NCBI GenBank assembly: GCA_029213065.1 | Contig: JARGPH010000025.1 | Coordinates: 16,468-80,467 of the forward strand | DNA: 64,000 nucleotides | Source: Verrucomicrobiales bacterium | Lineage (GTDB): Bacteria; Verrucomicrobiota; Verrucomicrobiia; Verrucomicrobiales; DEV007 | Reading direction: 5' to 3' | In this document: one piece after another, positions 18,800 to 27,243 of the stretch | Numbering within the stretch: the first letter of the stretch is position 1 | Layout of the letters: every line of letters starts with the position of its first letter | Translations under genes and position numbers: made by a program | The notes under the pieces: generated by a model | Database searches by the model: none | What the model was told of the DNA's origin: nothing | The model's input: only the letters and a program-made list of their open reading frames with translations

Positions 18800-18809
18800 G
18801 CTGATCCGA

Positions 18810-19835
18810 CTATTCGATCGACTCGGTAGGTTCGGTCACTTCCTTCGTTGCCATGACGAGTCGGTCCCGCAATTCGCGGACCTTGAGAATGCTCTCAGAG
18901 GCGCTTCCCTCTGTGTTCTCGGTCATGCTGGAATTCGCAAAAGGATTATTGGTGCCCCATTTCTTCCACGGGCCGTCGGGCACTTCGTCGAGATCGACAA
19001 ATCTCCAGTCGACCGTTCCGTAACCGCCGCCGAATCCGAGGTAATCCCGAATCGCCGGTGAAACGTCGAGACCGGCGCCCCGGTTCTTTTTCGTCTTGGG
19101 ACGCTCGTCTCCGAAAATGTAATTGTAGTCGTCAGTTTCGAAGGGGCCGACGTCCTCCCACTGCGCGTAGCAAACCTGGTCGCCGCGGCGAATCGCCATC
19201 CATTGACCTTTGAGGACGGTTCGTCCGCTTCGATAGTAGCGTTTTTTGAACCATGGAATCATCGCTCTCGCAGAAGCTTTTGTCCCGCTTCGAGTGATGT
19301 CGTTGTAAGGCAGCGCGTAGTAGAACGGGTTCTGCGTCGGGGTGAAATCTTTCGGAATGTAGCCGTCACGGGCCGATGGGGCGGGATTGTCGAACCCACC
19401 GTAATTCGACGTCCAGCGTCGGTCCCAGGCACTCACGGTGTTCGGAGTTGGATTGTTGCGAGTCGGCGTTTCACCAATCCAGAAAACGGTCGTCACGATA
19501 TTCCGCTTCCACGGATAGCGGGTGTAGGTGTCGCGCGGCTTTGTCGGGGCAAAGACTTTAGGAAGGGAATTCTCAGGTTTCAGCCCCGGAAGGGCTCCCG
19601 GGATCAGATGATCGGAGCCACGGGTATTGAGGGGAAGGATCGCGGTGCGGGGATCGGCGGAAATGCCGCTGTCGCCGATCATGGCAACGTGGAGCTTAAC
19701 TCCCGGAGCTGCAGAAACCTCGAATTGCGCTTTGCTTTCACAGGCGAAACCGGTCAACAGCGCTGCCATGGCAATCGCGGCAGCAGTGATGTTAAGGGAG
19801 GGGAACACTGATATAATAACGGTTGAAGCGTGCAA
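18810..19835 (-). CDS. Exported hypothetical protein, possible double-psi beta-barrel
   Basis: 341 residues with a hydrophobic export signal (about 12-30). The central part is rich in aromatic and Pro residues. At about 225-280 the sequence runs Q-W-E-D-V-G-P-F, then G-L-D-V-S-P-A-I-R-D-Y-L-G, then V-D-W-R-F-V-D. That order resembles the RlpA/expansin double-psi barrel pattern (D-R-G-P-F, then I-D-L-S-x-A-A, then V-x-I/V). The match is by eye and weak. It is convergent with the preceding membrane-protein gene. An AT-rich 172-base gap upstream probably holds its promoter. Confidence 0.65.
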   Translation of the reverse strand: MHASTVIISVFPSLNITAAAIAMAALLTGFACESKAQFEVSAAPGVKLHVAMIGDSGISADPRTAILPLNTRGSDHLIPGALPGLKPENSLPKVFAPTKPRDTYTRYPWKRNIVTTVFWIGETPTRNNPTPNTVSAWDRRWTSNYGGFDNPAPSARDGYIPKDFTPTQNPFYYALPYNDITRSGTKASARAMIPWFKKRYYRSGRTVLKGQWMAIRRGDQVCYAQWEDVGPFETDDYNYIFGDERPKTKKNRGAGLDVSPAIRDYLGFGGGYGTVDWRFVDLDEVPDGPWKKWGTNNPFANSSMTENTEGSASESILKVRELRDRLVMATKEVTEPTESIE

Positions 19836-20007
19836 ATGTTTGCAAATTTTGCGCTATTGAACGGCAGTATACCAGATAATCGGGGGGATTTGTGAAAAAT
19901 ACTAGAAAAATGTTTAATTAACATAGCTTTGCTAATTTCCACCTTTCCGTAATTTTCAAAAAGCCTGCCCTTTTTCACGGAGCTTTTTCGCAGCCCGGAA
20001 GCCGATT

Positions 20008-21603
20008 CTACTTTTTCAGAACCGTATCGTGTTGCCACGCATCATCCTTCTCCGGATAGTCCAGAGTGTAGTGAAGGCCCCTGCTCTCTTTCCGTCCCGT
20101 GGCTGACTCGACCACGAGGCTCGCGACGTCGACGAGGTTTCGCAGTTCGAGGAGCTCGGAAGTGATTTTGAAATTCCAGTAAAACTCCTGCACTTCGTTG
20201 CGCAGGTTCTGGAGGCGGGTCGCGGCGCGCTGGAGGCGTTTCGAGGTTCTCACGATGGAAACGTAGTCCCACATGAGTCGGCGGATCTCATCCCAGTTGT
20301 GATAGATCACGACGAGCTCATCAACATCGGACACGTCTCCCGATTCCCATTCGGGGAGATCGATTGCTTCGCTGGAATGGCTCGCCGGAAAAGTTTCGAG
20401 GCAGTTCGCGAGCGCCAGTTTTGAAACGACGACACCTTCGAGCAGTGAGTTGCTCGCAAGCCGGTTCGCTCCGTGGAGACCCGTGCAGGCGACTTCGCCC
20501 ACCGCCCAGAGTCCTTCGAGGGAAGTCATTCCATTCACATCTGTTTTGACACCGCCGCATTGATAATGCGCTGCGGGGACGACGGGGATCGGCTGTTTCG
20601 TGATGTCGATATCGACAGAGAGACAGGTTTCGTAAATGTTGGGGAAACGGTCTTTGATAAACTCCGCCGGCTTGTGGGTGATATCGAGGAACACGCAGGG
20701 TCCGCCTGTTTTCTTGATCTCACGGTCAATTGCTCTCGCGACAATGTCCCTTGGAGCGAGTGAGCCACGCGGGTCATACTCCTTCATGAAATGACGGCCG
20801 TCCTTGTCGATCAGTTCAGCGCCTTCGCCTCGCATCGCCTCGGTGATGAGAAAGGATTTCAGTTCGTGATGGTAAAGGCAGGTCGGATGGAATTGGACAA
20901 ACTCCATGTTCGCCACTTCGCAGCCGGCACGCCATGCCATCGCGACGCCGTCCCCGGATGCTACCATCGGATTGGTGGTGTAGAGGTAAACCCGCCCGGC
21001 GCCACCGGTGCAGAGGAGGACCCGGTCGGATCTCAGGGTGAGGACATCTCCTGTGGCCTCGTTCAGAGCGTAAATACCAACGCACCGGCTTTCGGAGTCG
21101 AGTCCGAGCTTTGTGGTCGTAATCAGATCAATCGCGAAGTGGTGTTCGAGAAGATCGATCCCTTCGGTTTCGCGGGCCTCTTCGAGAAGCTTGTCTTCGA
21201 TCTCCCGTCCGGTGGTGTCTTTGTGATGGAGGACCCGGCGCTGCGTGTGGCCGCCTTCGCGTCCGAGTGCAGGCTCCAAATCCCCGTCGGCAGCCTTTTT
21301 GAGATCGAATTCCACGCCCCAGTCCACGAGCTCTTGAATTGCTGCGGGGCCGTCGCTCACAATTTTCCGGACGACTGGCTCAGGGCAAAGTCCCGCGCCC
21401 GCGTCGAGGGTGTCGGCGACGTGTTGGTCAAAAGAATCCTCCTCGCTCTGAACACAGGCAATGCCCCCTTGCGCCCACGACGTATTCGTCATCGCCGCCT
21501 CTCTTTTAGTTACCACCGCGACAGTGCCGTATTTGGCAGCGCGTATTGCAAAGCTGAGGCCGGAGATGCCACTGCCAATGACGAGGAAGTCGTATTTTTT
21601 CAC
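20008..21603 (-). CDS. nadB: L-aspartate oxidase
   Basis: FAD enzyme oxidising L-aspartate to iminoaspartate, the first step of de novo NAD synthesis; NadA and NadC are not in the window. The 531-residue length is typical. The N-terminal dinucleotide fold G-S-G-I-S-G-L is followed by T-N-T-S-W-A-Q-G-G-I, and the fumarate-reductase-like E-x-M-R-G-E-G-A and H-G-A-N-R-L-A-S-N-S-L-L-E-G motifs are present. Its start overlaps the MscS stop by four bases, so it is the distal gene of a propeller-panC-mscS-nadB operon. Confidence 0.96.
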   Translation of the reverse strand: MKKYDFLVIGSGISGLSFAIRAAKYGTVAVVTKREAAMTNTSWAQGGIACVQSEEDSFDQHVADTLDAGAGLCPEPVVRKIVSDGPAAIQELVDWGVEFDLKKAADGDLEPALGREGGHTQRRVLHHKDTTGREIEDKLLEEARETEGIDLLEHHFAIDLITTTKLGLDSESRCVGIYALNEATGDVLTLRSDRVLLCTGGAGRVYLYTTNPMVASGDGVAMAWRAGCEVANMEFVQFHPTCLYHHELKSFLITEAMRGEGAELIDKDGRHFMKEYDPRGSLAPRDIVARAIDREIKKTGGPCVFLDITHKPAEFIKDRFPNIYETCLSVDIDITKQPIPVVPAAHYQCGGVKTDVNGMTSLEGLWAVGEVACTGLHGANRLASNSLLEGVVVSKLALANCLETFPASHSSEAIDLPEWESGDVSDVDELVVIYHNWDEIRRLMWDYVSIVRTSKRLQRAATRLQNLRNEVQEFYWNFKITSELLELRNLVDVASLVVESATGRKESRGLHYTLDYPEKDDAWQHDTVLKK

Positions 21604-23039
21604 GTGTCTTTGTCAGGTTGGTTTTGAAGGTCGCCGAGAGAGTCCGGGATCTCTCTGTCGAGGATGCGCAGGTTAACATCGCGTTGAGGGAATGGAAATT
21701 GGATTCCATTTTCGTGGAAGGCATCCCAGACCTTGAGTAGCACATTGCTCCTCACCGCGCCAATCCCGTTATGCGGATCTTCAATCCAGAAGCGCAATTC
21801 GAAGTCGACGCTGCTGTCGCCGAAGCCCATCAGATTGCATCGGGGAACGGGGCTGGAAACGACGCGGTCGGTTCCGTTGGCACATTCCTCGGCCAGTTTC
21901 ATCGCGAGCCGGAGATCGGAGTCGTAGGAAATACCGAAGGGCGCGCGGATCCGGACCAGCTTGCTGCTGTAGGACCAGTTGATCACCGGCAGGGTGATGA
22001 GATCTTCGTTCGGGATGAGGTGCTCCTTGTTGTCCCGCGTGATCACCGATGCGTAGCGCAGGTTGAGCGAATTGATCCAGCCGTAGGTTTGCTCGATCTC
22101 GATGACGTCGCCGGGTTTGATCGAGCGGTCGAGCAGGAGAATGATCCCGCTGACGAGATTGGAGATTACTTTTTGAAGACCAAATCCGAGGCCCAGTCCA
22201 AGAGCGCCTCCGAAAACGGTCAGGGTTGTGATCTTCAATCCCATCACTCCCATGGCAATGAGAACCGAAAGGATAAAGAGGCCGATTCGAATTCCCTTGG
22301 TGAAGAGCACCTTCACGTTCGGCTCAAGATCCTGAACGTTGCTGATTCGGTTCGAGATGATTTTTGAAACCAGTCCGGCCGCCCAGAAGAGAATCAGAAA
22401 GACTCCCATTCCTTTGATCACATCGAGAGTGCTGATGCTGGCGCTGCCTAAATCGAGCGAGTGTCTGTCGAGAAAGATGACGGTGTCATCGAGGAGCCCG
22501 AGGACATGGAGGACGACGGTGATGAAGAGGACTGAAGAGACAACACTCATCCACGACTTCCAGTGAAAGAACTTCGAAGGAAGGTTGATGAAAAAGAACC
22601 ATGTCAGGATCAGTGAGTAGGTCCGGAGAAAAGGGCAGGAGAGCCCCCCCACATTAGCGGCGAGGAGCGTGAGCCAGGTCACGATAACGAGGCTGACCCG
22701 AAAGGGGCGCAGCTTCTGTTTTGAAGGGATCCTGTTGAAGAGTTTCTGAATCGTGGGGATCTTGCCCGCGTTGAACATCCCGAATATGATTCGGGCGATG
22801 ATCACAGTAAGGAAAATCAATCCGATATCGATCCAGAACTCATAGGAACTGAGAAGGTTCACCACCGCCGTTTTGAGCTGTGAAAAATCCTGTGATTTCC
22901 AGGCCGCAGAGGCGATGTCGATAATTGCCTCCGTTTCGGTGTCGGGAACCGGCAGGTCGATTTCCGCAGCCGAAGTCACTTCGATTTCAGCAGGAACCTC
23001 CGCAGAGGAGGTCGCGTCGATGGTGGATTCTTCCGGCAT
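21600..23039 (-). CDS. MscS-family mechanosensitive channel with N-terminal extension
   Basis: 479-residue inner-membrane channel. An acidic leader (about 1-50) and several membrane segments precede the MscS core. The pore helix is visible as G-G-A-L-G-L-G-L-G-F-G-L-Q-K, followed by S-G-I-I-L-L-L-D-R-S-I-K-P-G-D and the beta domain. The C-terminal domain ends in a hydrophilic tail. The family opens under membrane tension to release solutes after hypo-osmotic shock. It lies between panC (gap 21 bases) and nadB (4-base overlap). Confidence 0.93.
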   Translation of the reverse strand: MPEESTIDATSSAEVPAEIEVTSAAEIDLPVPDTETEAIIDIASAAWKSQDFSQLKTAVVNLLSSYEFWIDIGLIFLTVIIARIIFGMFNAGKIPTIQKLFNRIPSKQKLRPFRVSLVIVTWLTLLAANVGGLSCPFLRTYSLILTWFFFINLPSKFFHWKSWMSVVSSVLFITVVLHVLGLLDDTVIFLDRHSLDLGSASISTLDVIKGMGVFLILFWAAGLVSKIISNRISNVQDLEPNVKVLFTKGIRIGLFILSVLIAMGVMGLKITTLTVFGGALGLGLGFGLQKVISNLVSGIILLLDRSIKPGDVIEIEQTYGWINSLNLRYASVITRDNKEHLIPNEDLITLPVINWSYSSKLVRIRAPFGISYDSDLRLAMKLAEECANGTDRVVSSPVPRCNLMGFGDSSVDFELRFWIEDPHNGIGAVRSNVLLKVWDAFHENGIQFPFPQRDVNLRILDREIPDSLGDLQNQPDKDT

Positions 23040-23060
23040 GGGTTCGGCGATCGATACAGC

Positions 23061-23924
23061 CTATCCGCCGCTTGTCGGTGAGGGCAGGCCTACGTTATCG
23101 ATCAAACGAGTTTTACCGAAATACGTCGCGGTTAGCAACCTGACATTTTCATCCGTGAATTCCCCGAGACTGATGAGACTGGAAGCATCGACAATGTCGA
23201 CGTAATCGATCTTCGCTTCAGGGCACGAGGAGATTGCTTCAGTGATTTGCTTTTTCGCTTCGTCAGGGGAACTCAGTTTTCCTTCAGCAATGGCAGCGGC
23301 CGCCTCTCTCAGTGCCTTGTAAAGAACCGGTGCCTCCGATCGTTGTTGCTCTGTCAGGTAGGTGTTTCTCGAACTCATCGCGAGGCCGTCGCTCTCGCGG
23401 ACGGTCGGCCCGGGAATGATATCGATCGGGAAATTAAGGTCGCGGACCATCCGTCGAATCACCGCGAGCTGCTGGAAATCTTTTTCTCCGAAAACGGCTG
23501 CCTGCGTCCGCGTGAGATTGAAAAGCTTCGCGACGACGGTGCAGACGCCGTCAAAATGGCCGGGGCGACTCGCTCCGCAGAGACGGTGGGAAAGGCTTGC
23601 TTCGTGGATCTTGATCGAGGCGTCGTCGTGATACATCTCCGCGGCGACGGGAGTGAAGACCGCGTCGACACCGTGAGCACGACACTTTTCCAGATCCGCC
23701 TCCATCGGCCGCGGGTAGGCGTCAAAGTCCTCGTTGGGGCCGAACTGGGTCGGATTCACAAAGATCGTCGCGATGAGATCTGAGTCGGGCCGTGACCTCC
23801 GCGCGAGATCGAGGAGGCTGCAATGGCCTTCGTGGAGCGCCCCCATCGTGGGCACGAGGACGCGGGATCGTGTTGAGCCCGCGAGATATCGTTCAAGCTC
23901 CTCTGGAGACTGGAGGACTTCCAT
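23061..23924 (-). CDS. panC: Pantothenate synthetase (pantoate--beta-alanine ligase)
   Basis: ATP-dependent ligase joining pantoate and beta-alanine on the way to coenzyme A. 287 residues, the standard length. The nucleotidyl-transferase HIGH-type motif P-T-M-G-A-L-H-E-G-H is at about 26-35. F-V-N-P-x-Q-F and the K-M-S-K-S-equivalent M-S-S-R-N are present. The start is 8 bases after the stop of the propeller gene. panB and panD are not nearby. Confidence 0.96.
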   Translation of the reverse strand: MEVLQSPEELERYLAGSTRSRVLVPTMGALHEGHCSLLDLARRSRPDSDLIATIFVNPTQFGPNEDFDAYPRPMEADLEKCRAHGVDAVFTPVAAEMYHDDASIKIHEASLSHRLCGASRPGHFDGVCTVVAKLFNLTRTQAAVFGEKDFQQLAVIRRMVRDLNFPIDIIPGPTVRESDGLAMSSRNTYLTEQQRSEAPVLYKALREAAAAIAEGKLSSPDEAKKQITEAISSCPEAKIDYVDIVDASSLISLGEFTDENVRLLTATYFGKTRLIDNVGLPSPTSGG

Positions 23925-23932
23925 AAAGCGGT

Positions 23933-25195
23933 TTACTCGCCGTTCCCTTTGATCGAAATGAGATGGGTATCAGTCCGGATGATGACTCGATTCCCCGTGA
24001 TCGCAGGTGTCGCATTGACCCCGCTCATGAGCTGGCTGCGACCGAGGATCTCGAATTTAGGACCGGCTGCGACTGCAATGAAACTGCCGTCCCTGCTCGC
24101 GCAGCAAATTTTGTCATCGATCACCACAGGCGAGCTGAAAAAATTTCCCCCGATGCGTTGCTGGTAAACTTCCTCGCCGGTGACGGCATCGCGACAGGTG
24201 AGGATGCCACCGTCGCCCCAGAGATAGAGGAGCCCTTTGTAGAAAAGCGGAGTGGGGACGTATTCCAATCCATCGGTGATCCCGAGGGAATAGAGAACCT
24301 CAGGATCTCCCTTGGGCTTCACTTTTAGAGCCGTCGCCATTTTTCCTTTTCCTCCCGATCCGAAAGTCGCGAAAACGACGTCTTCGTAGGAAGCGATTGA
24401 GCCGACGCTGCGCTGATCGTAATCACCCTGATAGCTCCAGAGAACTTCACCCGTTTTGGGATCGACTCCTTTCCAGCCGTCGTTCGTCTGCAGAACCACA
24501 AGAACCGTTTTGCCTCCGACCTCGACGGACGTAGGTGTGTTGTAAGCGGTAACATGTTTCGCCGCCGGATCTGTCGTGACCCGTTCCAGCTCCCAGAGTG
24601 ATTCGCCCGTTTTGGGATTCAATCCCATCACGTAGCTCGTTCTCTTTTCGACATTGTCAGTGTGGAGAATGAGAACGCCATCGACGAGGATCGGAGAGGC
24701 ACCGAAACCGTGATCGGAAATGAATCCCGACCATTTCCGCTGCCAGGCGAGTTTGCCTTCGTGGGTCAGTGCGACCGCTTCGGTGTCGGTTCCCGAACCC
24801 CAGACGACGTAGACATGATCGCTGTCGACCGCAGGAGTCGATGAGGCAAAGTTGTTATACTTGTGCAGATTGTGTTCCTCGACGGGATGATTCCAGGCCC
24901 ATTTGCGGGTGCCTTCCTCAGAGTGAAAACAGAGCACCTGGCGGGCCTTTTTCTCTTCGTTGTAAACGGTTAGGAAAAGCTCGTCCGTTCCCACCGCGGG
25001 GGAGGAGTGGCCTACGCCGTTGAGCTTGATCGTCCAATCGTAATCCGCAGGAGAGAACTCTGCGGGGAAGTTGGTAACGGTTCCGTGTCCGCTTCCGTTC
25101 GGACCTCTGAATCTGGGCCATTCCTGACCCGTTGCACTGAGGGTCGCGAGCAGCAGGATCGAATACAAAGCCGGTTTGGGAGATTTTGGCACCAT
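23933..25195 (-). CDS. Secreted PQQ-type beta-propeller protein
   Basis: 420 residues from the ATG at 25195, which begins a normal signal peptide; a start at 25237 would add 14 residues. W-P-R-F-R-G-P-N-G-S-G opens the mature protein, a hallmark of this Planctomycetes/Verrucomicrobia propeller family. Repeated blades carry G-x-x-x-W-x-x-x sequences such as L-W-E-L-E-R and L-W-S-Y-Q-G-D-Y. No quinone-binding catalytic residues are evident, so it may be a structural or binding propeller, not a dehydrogenase. It is the first gene of the panC-mscS-nadB operon. Confidence 0.88.
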   Translation of the reverse strand: MVPKSPKPALYSILLLATLSATGQEWPRFRGPNGSGHGTVTNFPAEFSPADYDWTIKLNGVGHSSPAVGTDELFLTVYNEEKKARQVLCFHSEEGTRKWAWNHPVEEHNLHKYNNFASSTPAVDSDHVYVVWGSGTDTEAVALTHEGKLAWQRKWSGFISDHGFGASPILVDGVLILHTDNVEKRTSYVMGLNPKTGESLWELERVTTDPAAKHVTAYNTPTSVEVGGKTVLVVLQTNDGWKGVDPKTGEVLWSYQGDYDQRSVGSIASYEDVVFATFGSGGKGKMATALKVKPKGDPEVLYSLGITDGLEYVPTPLFYKGLLYLWGDGGILTCRDAVTGEEVYQQRIGGNFFSSPVVIDDKICCASRDGSFIAVAAGPKFEILGRSQLMSGVNATPAITGNRVIIRTDTHLISIKGNGE

Positions 25196-25237
25196 ACACA
25201 AATATTTTCTCACTAACGCTTGGATACTAAAACGCAT

Positions 25238-25552
25238 TTGGCAAGGCCGAACCTAAGCGCAGTCAAGTAACCGCGGGGGGCGGCTCCCCGGGGCGGCGTC
25301 GGTCAAAAACGGGGGGGGAAGGGGTGGTGAAAGCCACTCGATGTCGCGTTTGATTGCTTCGCTGGATCCACGATTTTTAACTGACTGTGGAGCCTCGTTT
25401 ATTCTTTCAGAGACATTTCAAATACGCCCTTGTAGCCACCTGTCCACGAAGGACAAAGAACCGCAAGAAAGGTCCACTTTTACCCTGAAACTGGACAGTC
25501 CACTTTTAGGGTAAAAGTGGACGGCGGTATAACACGCTGTTCGATGTAAAAA
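25238..25552. other. Intergenic region with a poly-G tract and an inverted repeat
   Basis: 315 bases without a recognisable gene. The left part is G/C-rich with runs of G near 25310-25322. The right part carries the 15-base inverted repeat annotated separately and then the start of the SUKH-ankyrin gene. Base composition drops sharply from here to about 26.3 kb, marking the left edge of an accessory patch. Confidence 0.5.
25472..25522. repeat. Perfect 15-base inverted repeat
   Basis: The arm gtccacttttaccct (25472-25486) and its exact complement agggtaaaagtggac (25508-25522) are separated by 21 bases. The loop contains another gtccactttta-like start, a direct partial copy of the left arm. 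It sits about 30 bases before the SUKH-ankyrin gene. It could be a regulator site, a remnant of a small mobile element end, or a hairpin. Confidence 0.6.
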
Positions 25553-26323
25553 ATGAAGCCGTCATCATCGTCGACTCGCTATCTCAGGAATCATTTCGGT
25601 TCAATATCCGAAGAAGATATTGTCAGGCTTGAGCGAGAGTTAGGTAAAGACCTGCCAAGACAGTATCGCAAGTTTTTGCTGCGCGAGAATGGAGGGATTC
25701 CAAACGAAGAGGGGAAAGAGCGTTTCAAAATACTTTTCGGAATTTACGATGGCTCCAACAATCTTGCGCTGCACTGGCGGGAAACTCGTGAAGAATTGCC
25801 GGACGGAATTCTAGCTATTGGAGAAAGTCTCAACGAGGATTACATATTCCTAGATATAAATGATGGATCTGTCTATCTGGATGGGGAGAGGATCGCTTCG
25901 GGATTTGACGAGTTTACGCGACAAAATTTCATTTCAACCGAAAGTACCGCCTCAGCCGCAGAATTGATCAACGACCGCAGTTTTGCAGAGCTTGCAGCTA
26001 GGATTGATGCTGGCACCCTTGATATAGACGCTGAGGCTAAGTTCGGTAAGACATTGATTCAATACTCAGCCTGGCTCGGAAAGGACGAAGCAGTCAAATT
26101 TTTGGCAGAACGAGGTGCAAATCCTCAGGGTTGCCTGCACGCCATGCTTGAGAGCGGATTCGGGCACCTTCAGATCATCAAGTGTCTTCTAAAACACGGA
26201 GCCGACATCCACCAGGTAAACTCAAAGGAGCAACGTGTGTTTGACGTCGAATCACCCTGGACGAAACACATCATCGAACAAGCGGGTGGACACCAATTGC
26301 CTACACGAGCCGAGTCGACATGA
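25553..26323 (+). CDS. SUKH (SMI1/KNR4) domain-ankyrin repeat fusion protein
   Basis: 256 residues. Residues ~1-145 match the SMI1/KNR4 pattern: I-V-R-L-E-R-E-L-G-K-D-L-P-R-Q-Y-R-K-F-L-L then N-G-G, and later I-L-A-I-G-E-S. This fold is found in many immunity proteins against secreted toxins. Residues ~146-250 form ankyrin repeats (G-K-T-L-I-Q-Y-S-A-W-L-G, then H-G-A-D-I-H). Both halves fit polymorphic-toxin immunity or protein binding. No toxin gene is adjacent. The low G+C and isolated position suggest horizontal gain. Confidence 0.82.
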   Translation: MKPSSSSTRYLRNHFGSISEEDIVRLERELGKDLPRQYRKFLLRENGGIPNEEGKERFKILFGIYDGSNNLALHWRETREELPDGILAIGESLNEDYIFLDINDGSVYLDGERIASGFDEFTRQNFISTESTASAAELINDRSFAELAARIDAGTLDIDAEAKFGKTLIQYSAWLGKDEAVKFLAERGANPQGCLHAMLESGFGHLQIIKCLLKHGADIHQVNSKEQRVFDVESPWTKHIIEQAGGHQLPTRAEST

Positions 26324-26363
26324 TCTCGGTTAACCCTCGCGTCAGGGTAGGAGATTGTATCAA

Positions 26364-26558
26364 CAGGCTGAAAGCCTGATCGCACAAAGCCCCGGGCTTC
26401 AGCCCGGGGTATAGCGTCTCCCGACAACGCGACCTGAAAGGGCGCTCGAAAATGTTTTCAACAGGGAGGATTTCCGGGCGTCCTTTCAGGGCGCATAAGT
26501 TCACTTGATTGCACCCGGGACTGAAGTCCCGGGCTATGGGCGGTAGGGCTTTCAGCCC
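26364..26558. repeat. Cluster of five palindromes in an intergenic region
   Basis: The 364-base gap 26324-26687 has no gene but holds five hairpins. They are 26364-26378 (caggct/agcctg), 26390-26409 (ccccgggct/agcccgggg), the long-range pair 26433-26441 with 26482-26490 (cctgaaagg/cctttcagg), 26514-26533 (cccgggact/agtcccggg) and 26546-26558 (gggct/agccc). Four share a small loop with gaa or ttc. Such clusters resemble REP arrays mobilised by RAYT transposases, but no RAYT gene is present here. Confidence 0.65.
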
Positions 26559-26687
26559 ATTCTAACTAGTAATTATCGTGGCGCCTATGGGATGGGTGTC
26601 TCTACGGCAACCGTTGAAAAAGAGATTCCCGGTGGCCGCCAACTAAGTGGGATCTCATCAACTCAGCGCTGCGTGCTCTCCGGAAAA

Positions 26688-27188
26688 TCAAAAGAGCAGG
26701 TAGACAATCGCTCCTGCCACCGACAGGAGAAAAACAGATGAGCCGCAGCCACCTGTCGTGACATTCGGCCGGTCTGAGATCTTTTTCCCTGATGGGCTCT
26801 TTGAGGATCTTGCCCCCAAAGATTCGACAAACTCCTTCGATTCTTTCAATCCCGCGCCGGTGTATTCGCGGTATTGCTTCACCGCTTCGATCTTCCGCCC
26901 CGATTCTAAGTTTCCCCTCAACTTAGCTTCTTGAGATTCCGTCAGCATTCCAACGGAAGCCGCATTGCCGACCTCGTTTGCCGTCATCGCCGCGACGGCT
27001 TCCTCCGCTCCGGCGAGACTGGTGCCACTGTATTCCCGACACAGGCGGACCGCATCGATGCGCTCACCGTTCGCCAGTTTGTGCCGGATCTCACTCAACT
27101 GATTTTCTGTCAGATTCCTCATCGATTCAATTGGCGGTTCGTTTCCGTTACTCAATGGGGCAGTGCTCTCCTCGTCAAGTGCAGGCAC
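26688..27188 (-). CDS. Tail-anchored protein with two L7/L12-like repeats
   Basis: 166 residues. Two ~44-residue repeats (about 27-70 and 83-125) share the pattern L-T-E-x-Q, G-x-x-I-x-A-V, R-E-Y-x-G, L-x-x-x-E, which resembles the C-terminal fold of ribosomal protein L7/L12 found in some bacterial membrane proteins. A Ser/Lys-rich linker leads to one C-terminal hydrophobic segment (about 150-166) ending the protein, so it is probably tail-anchored with its repeats in the cytoplasm. Function unknown. It is convergent with the SUKH-ankyrin gene across the palindrome cluster. Confidence 0.7.
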   Translation of the reverse strand: MPALDEESTAPLSNGNEPPIESMRNLTENQLSEIRHKLANGERIDAVRLCREYSGTSLAGAEEAVAAMTANEVGNAASVGMLTESQEAKLRGNLESGRKIEAVKQYREYTGAGLKESKEFVESLGARSSKSPSGKKISDRPNVTTGGCGSSVFLLSVAGAIVYLLF

Positions 27189-27243
27189 CCACTCCGGCGC
27201 CTCTTTCGCGGGCCCCGGTTCATTTCACCGGGCAGATTTGGAT

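Noticed and set aside
20791..21627. 278-residue plus-strand frame opposite nadB
   Set aside because: Antisense shadow; nadB is unambiguous.
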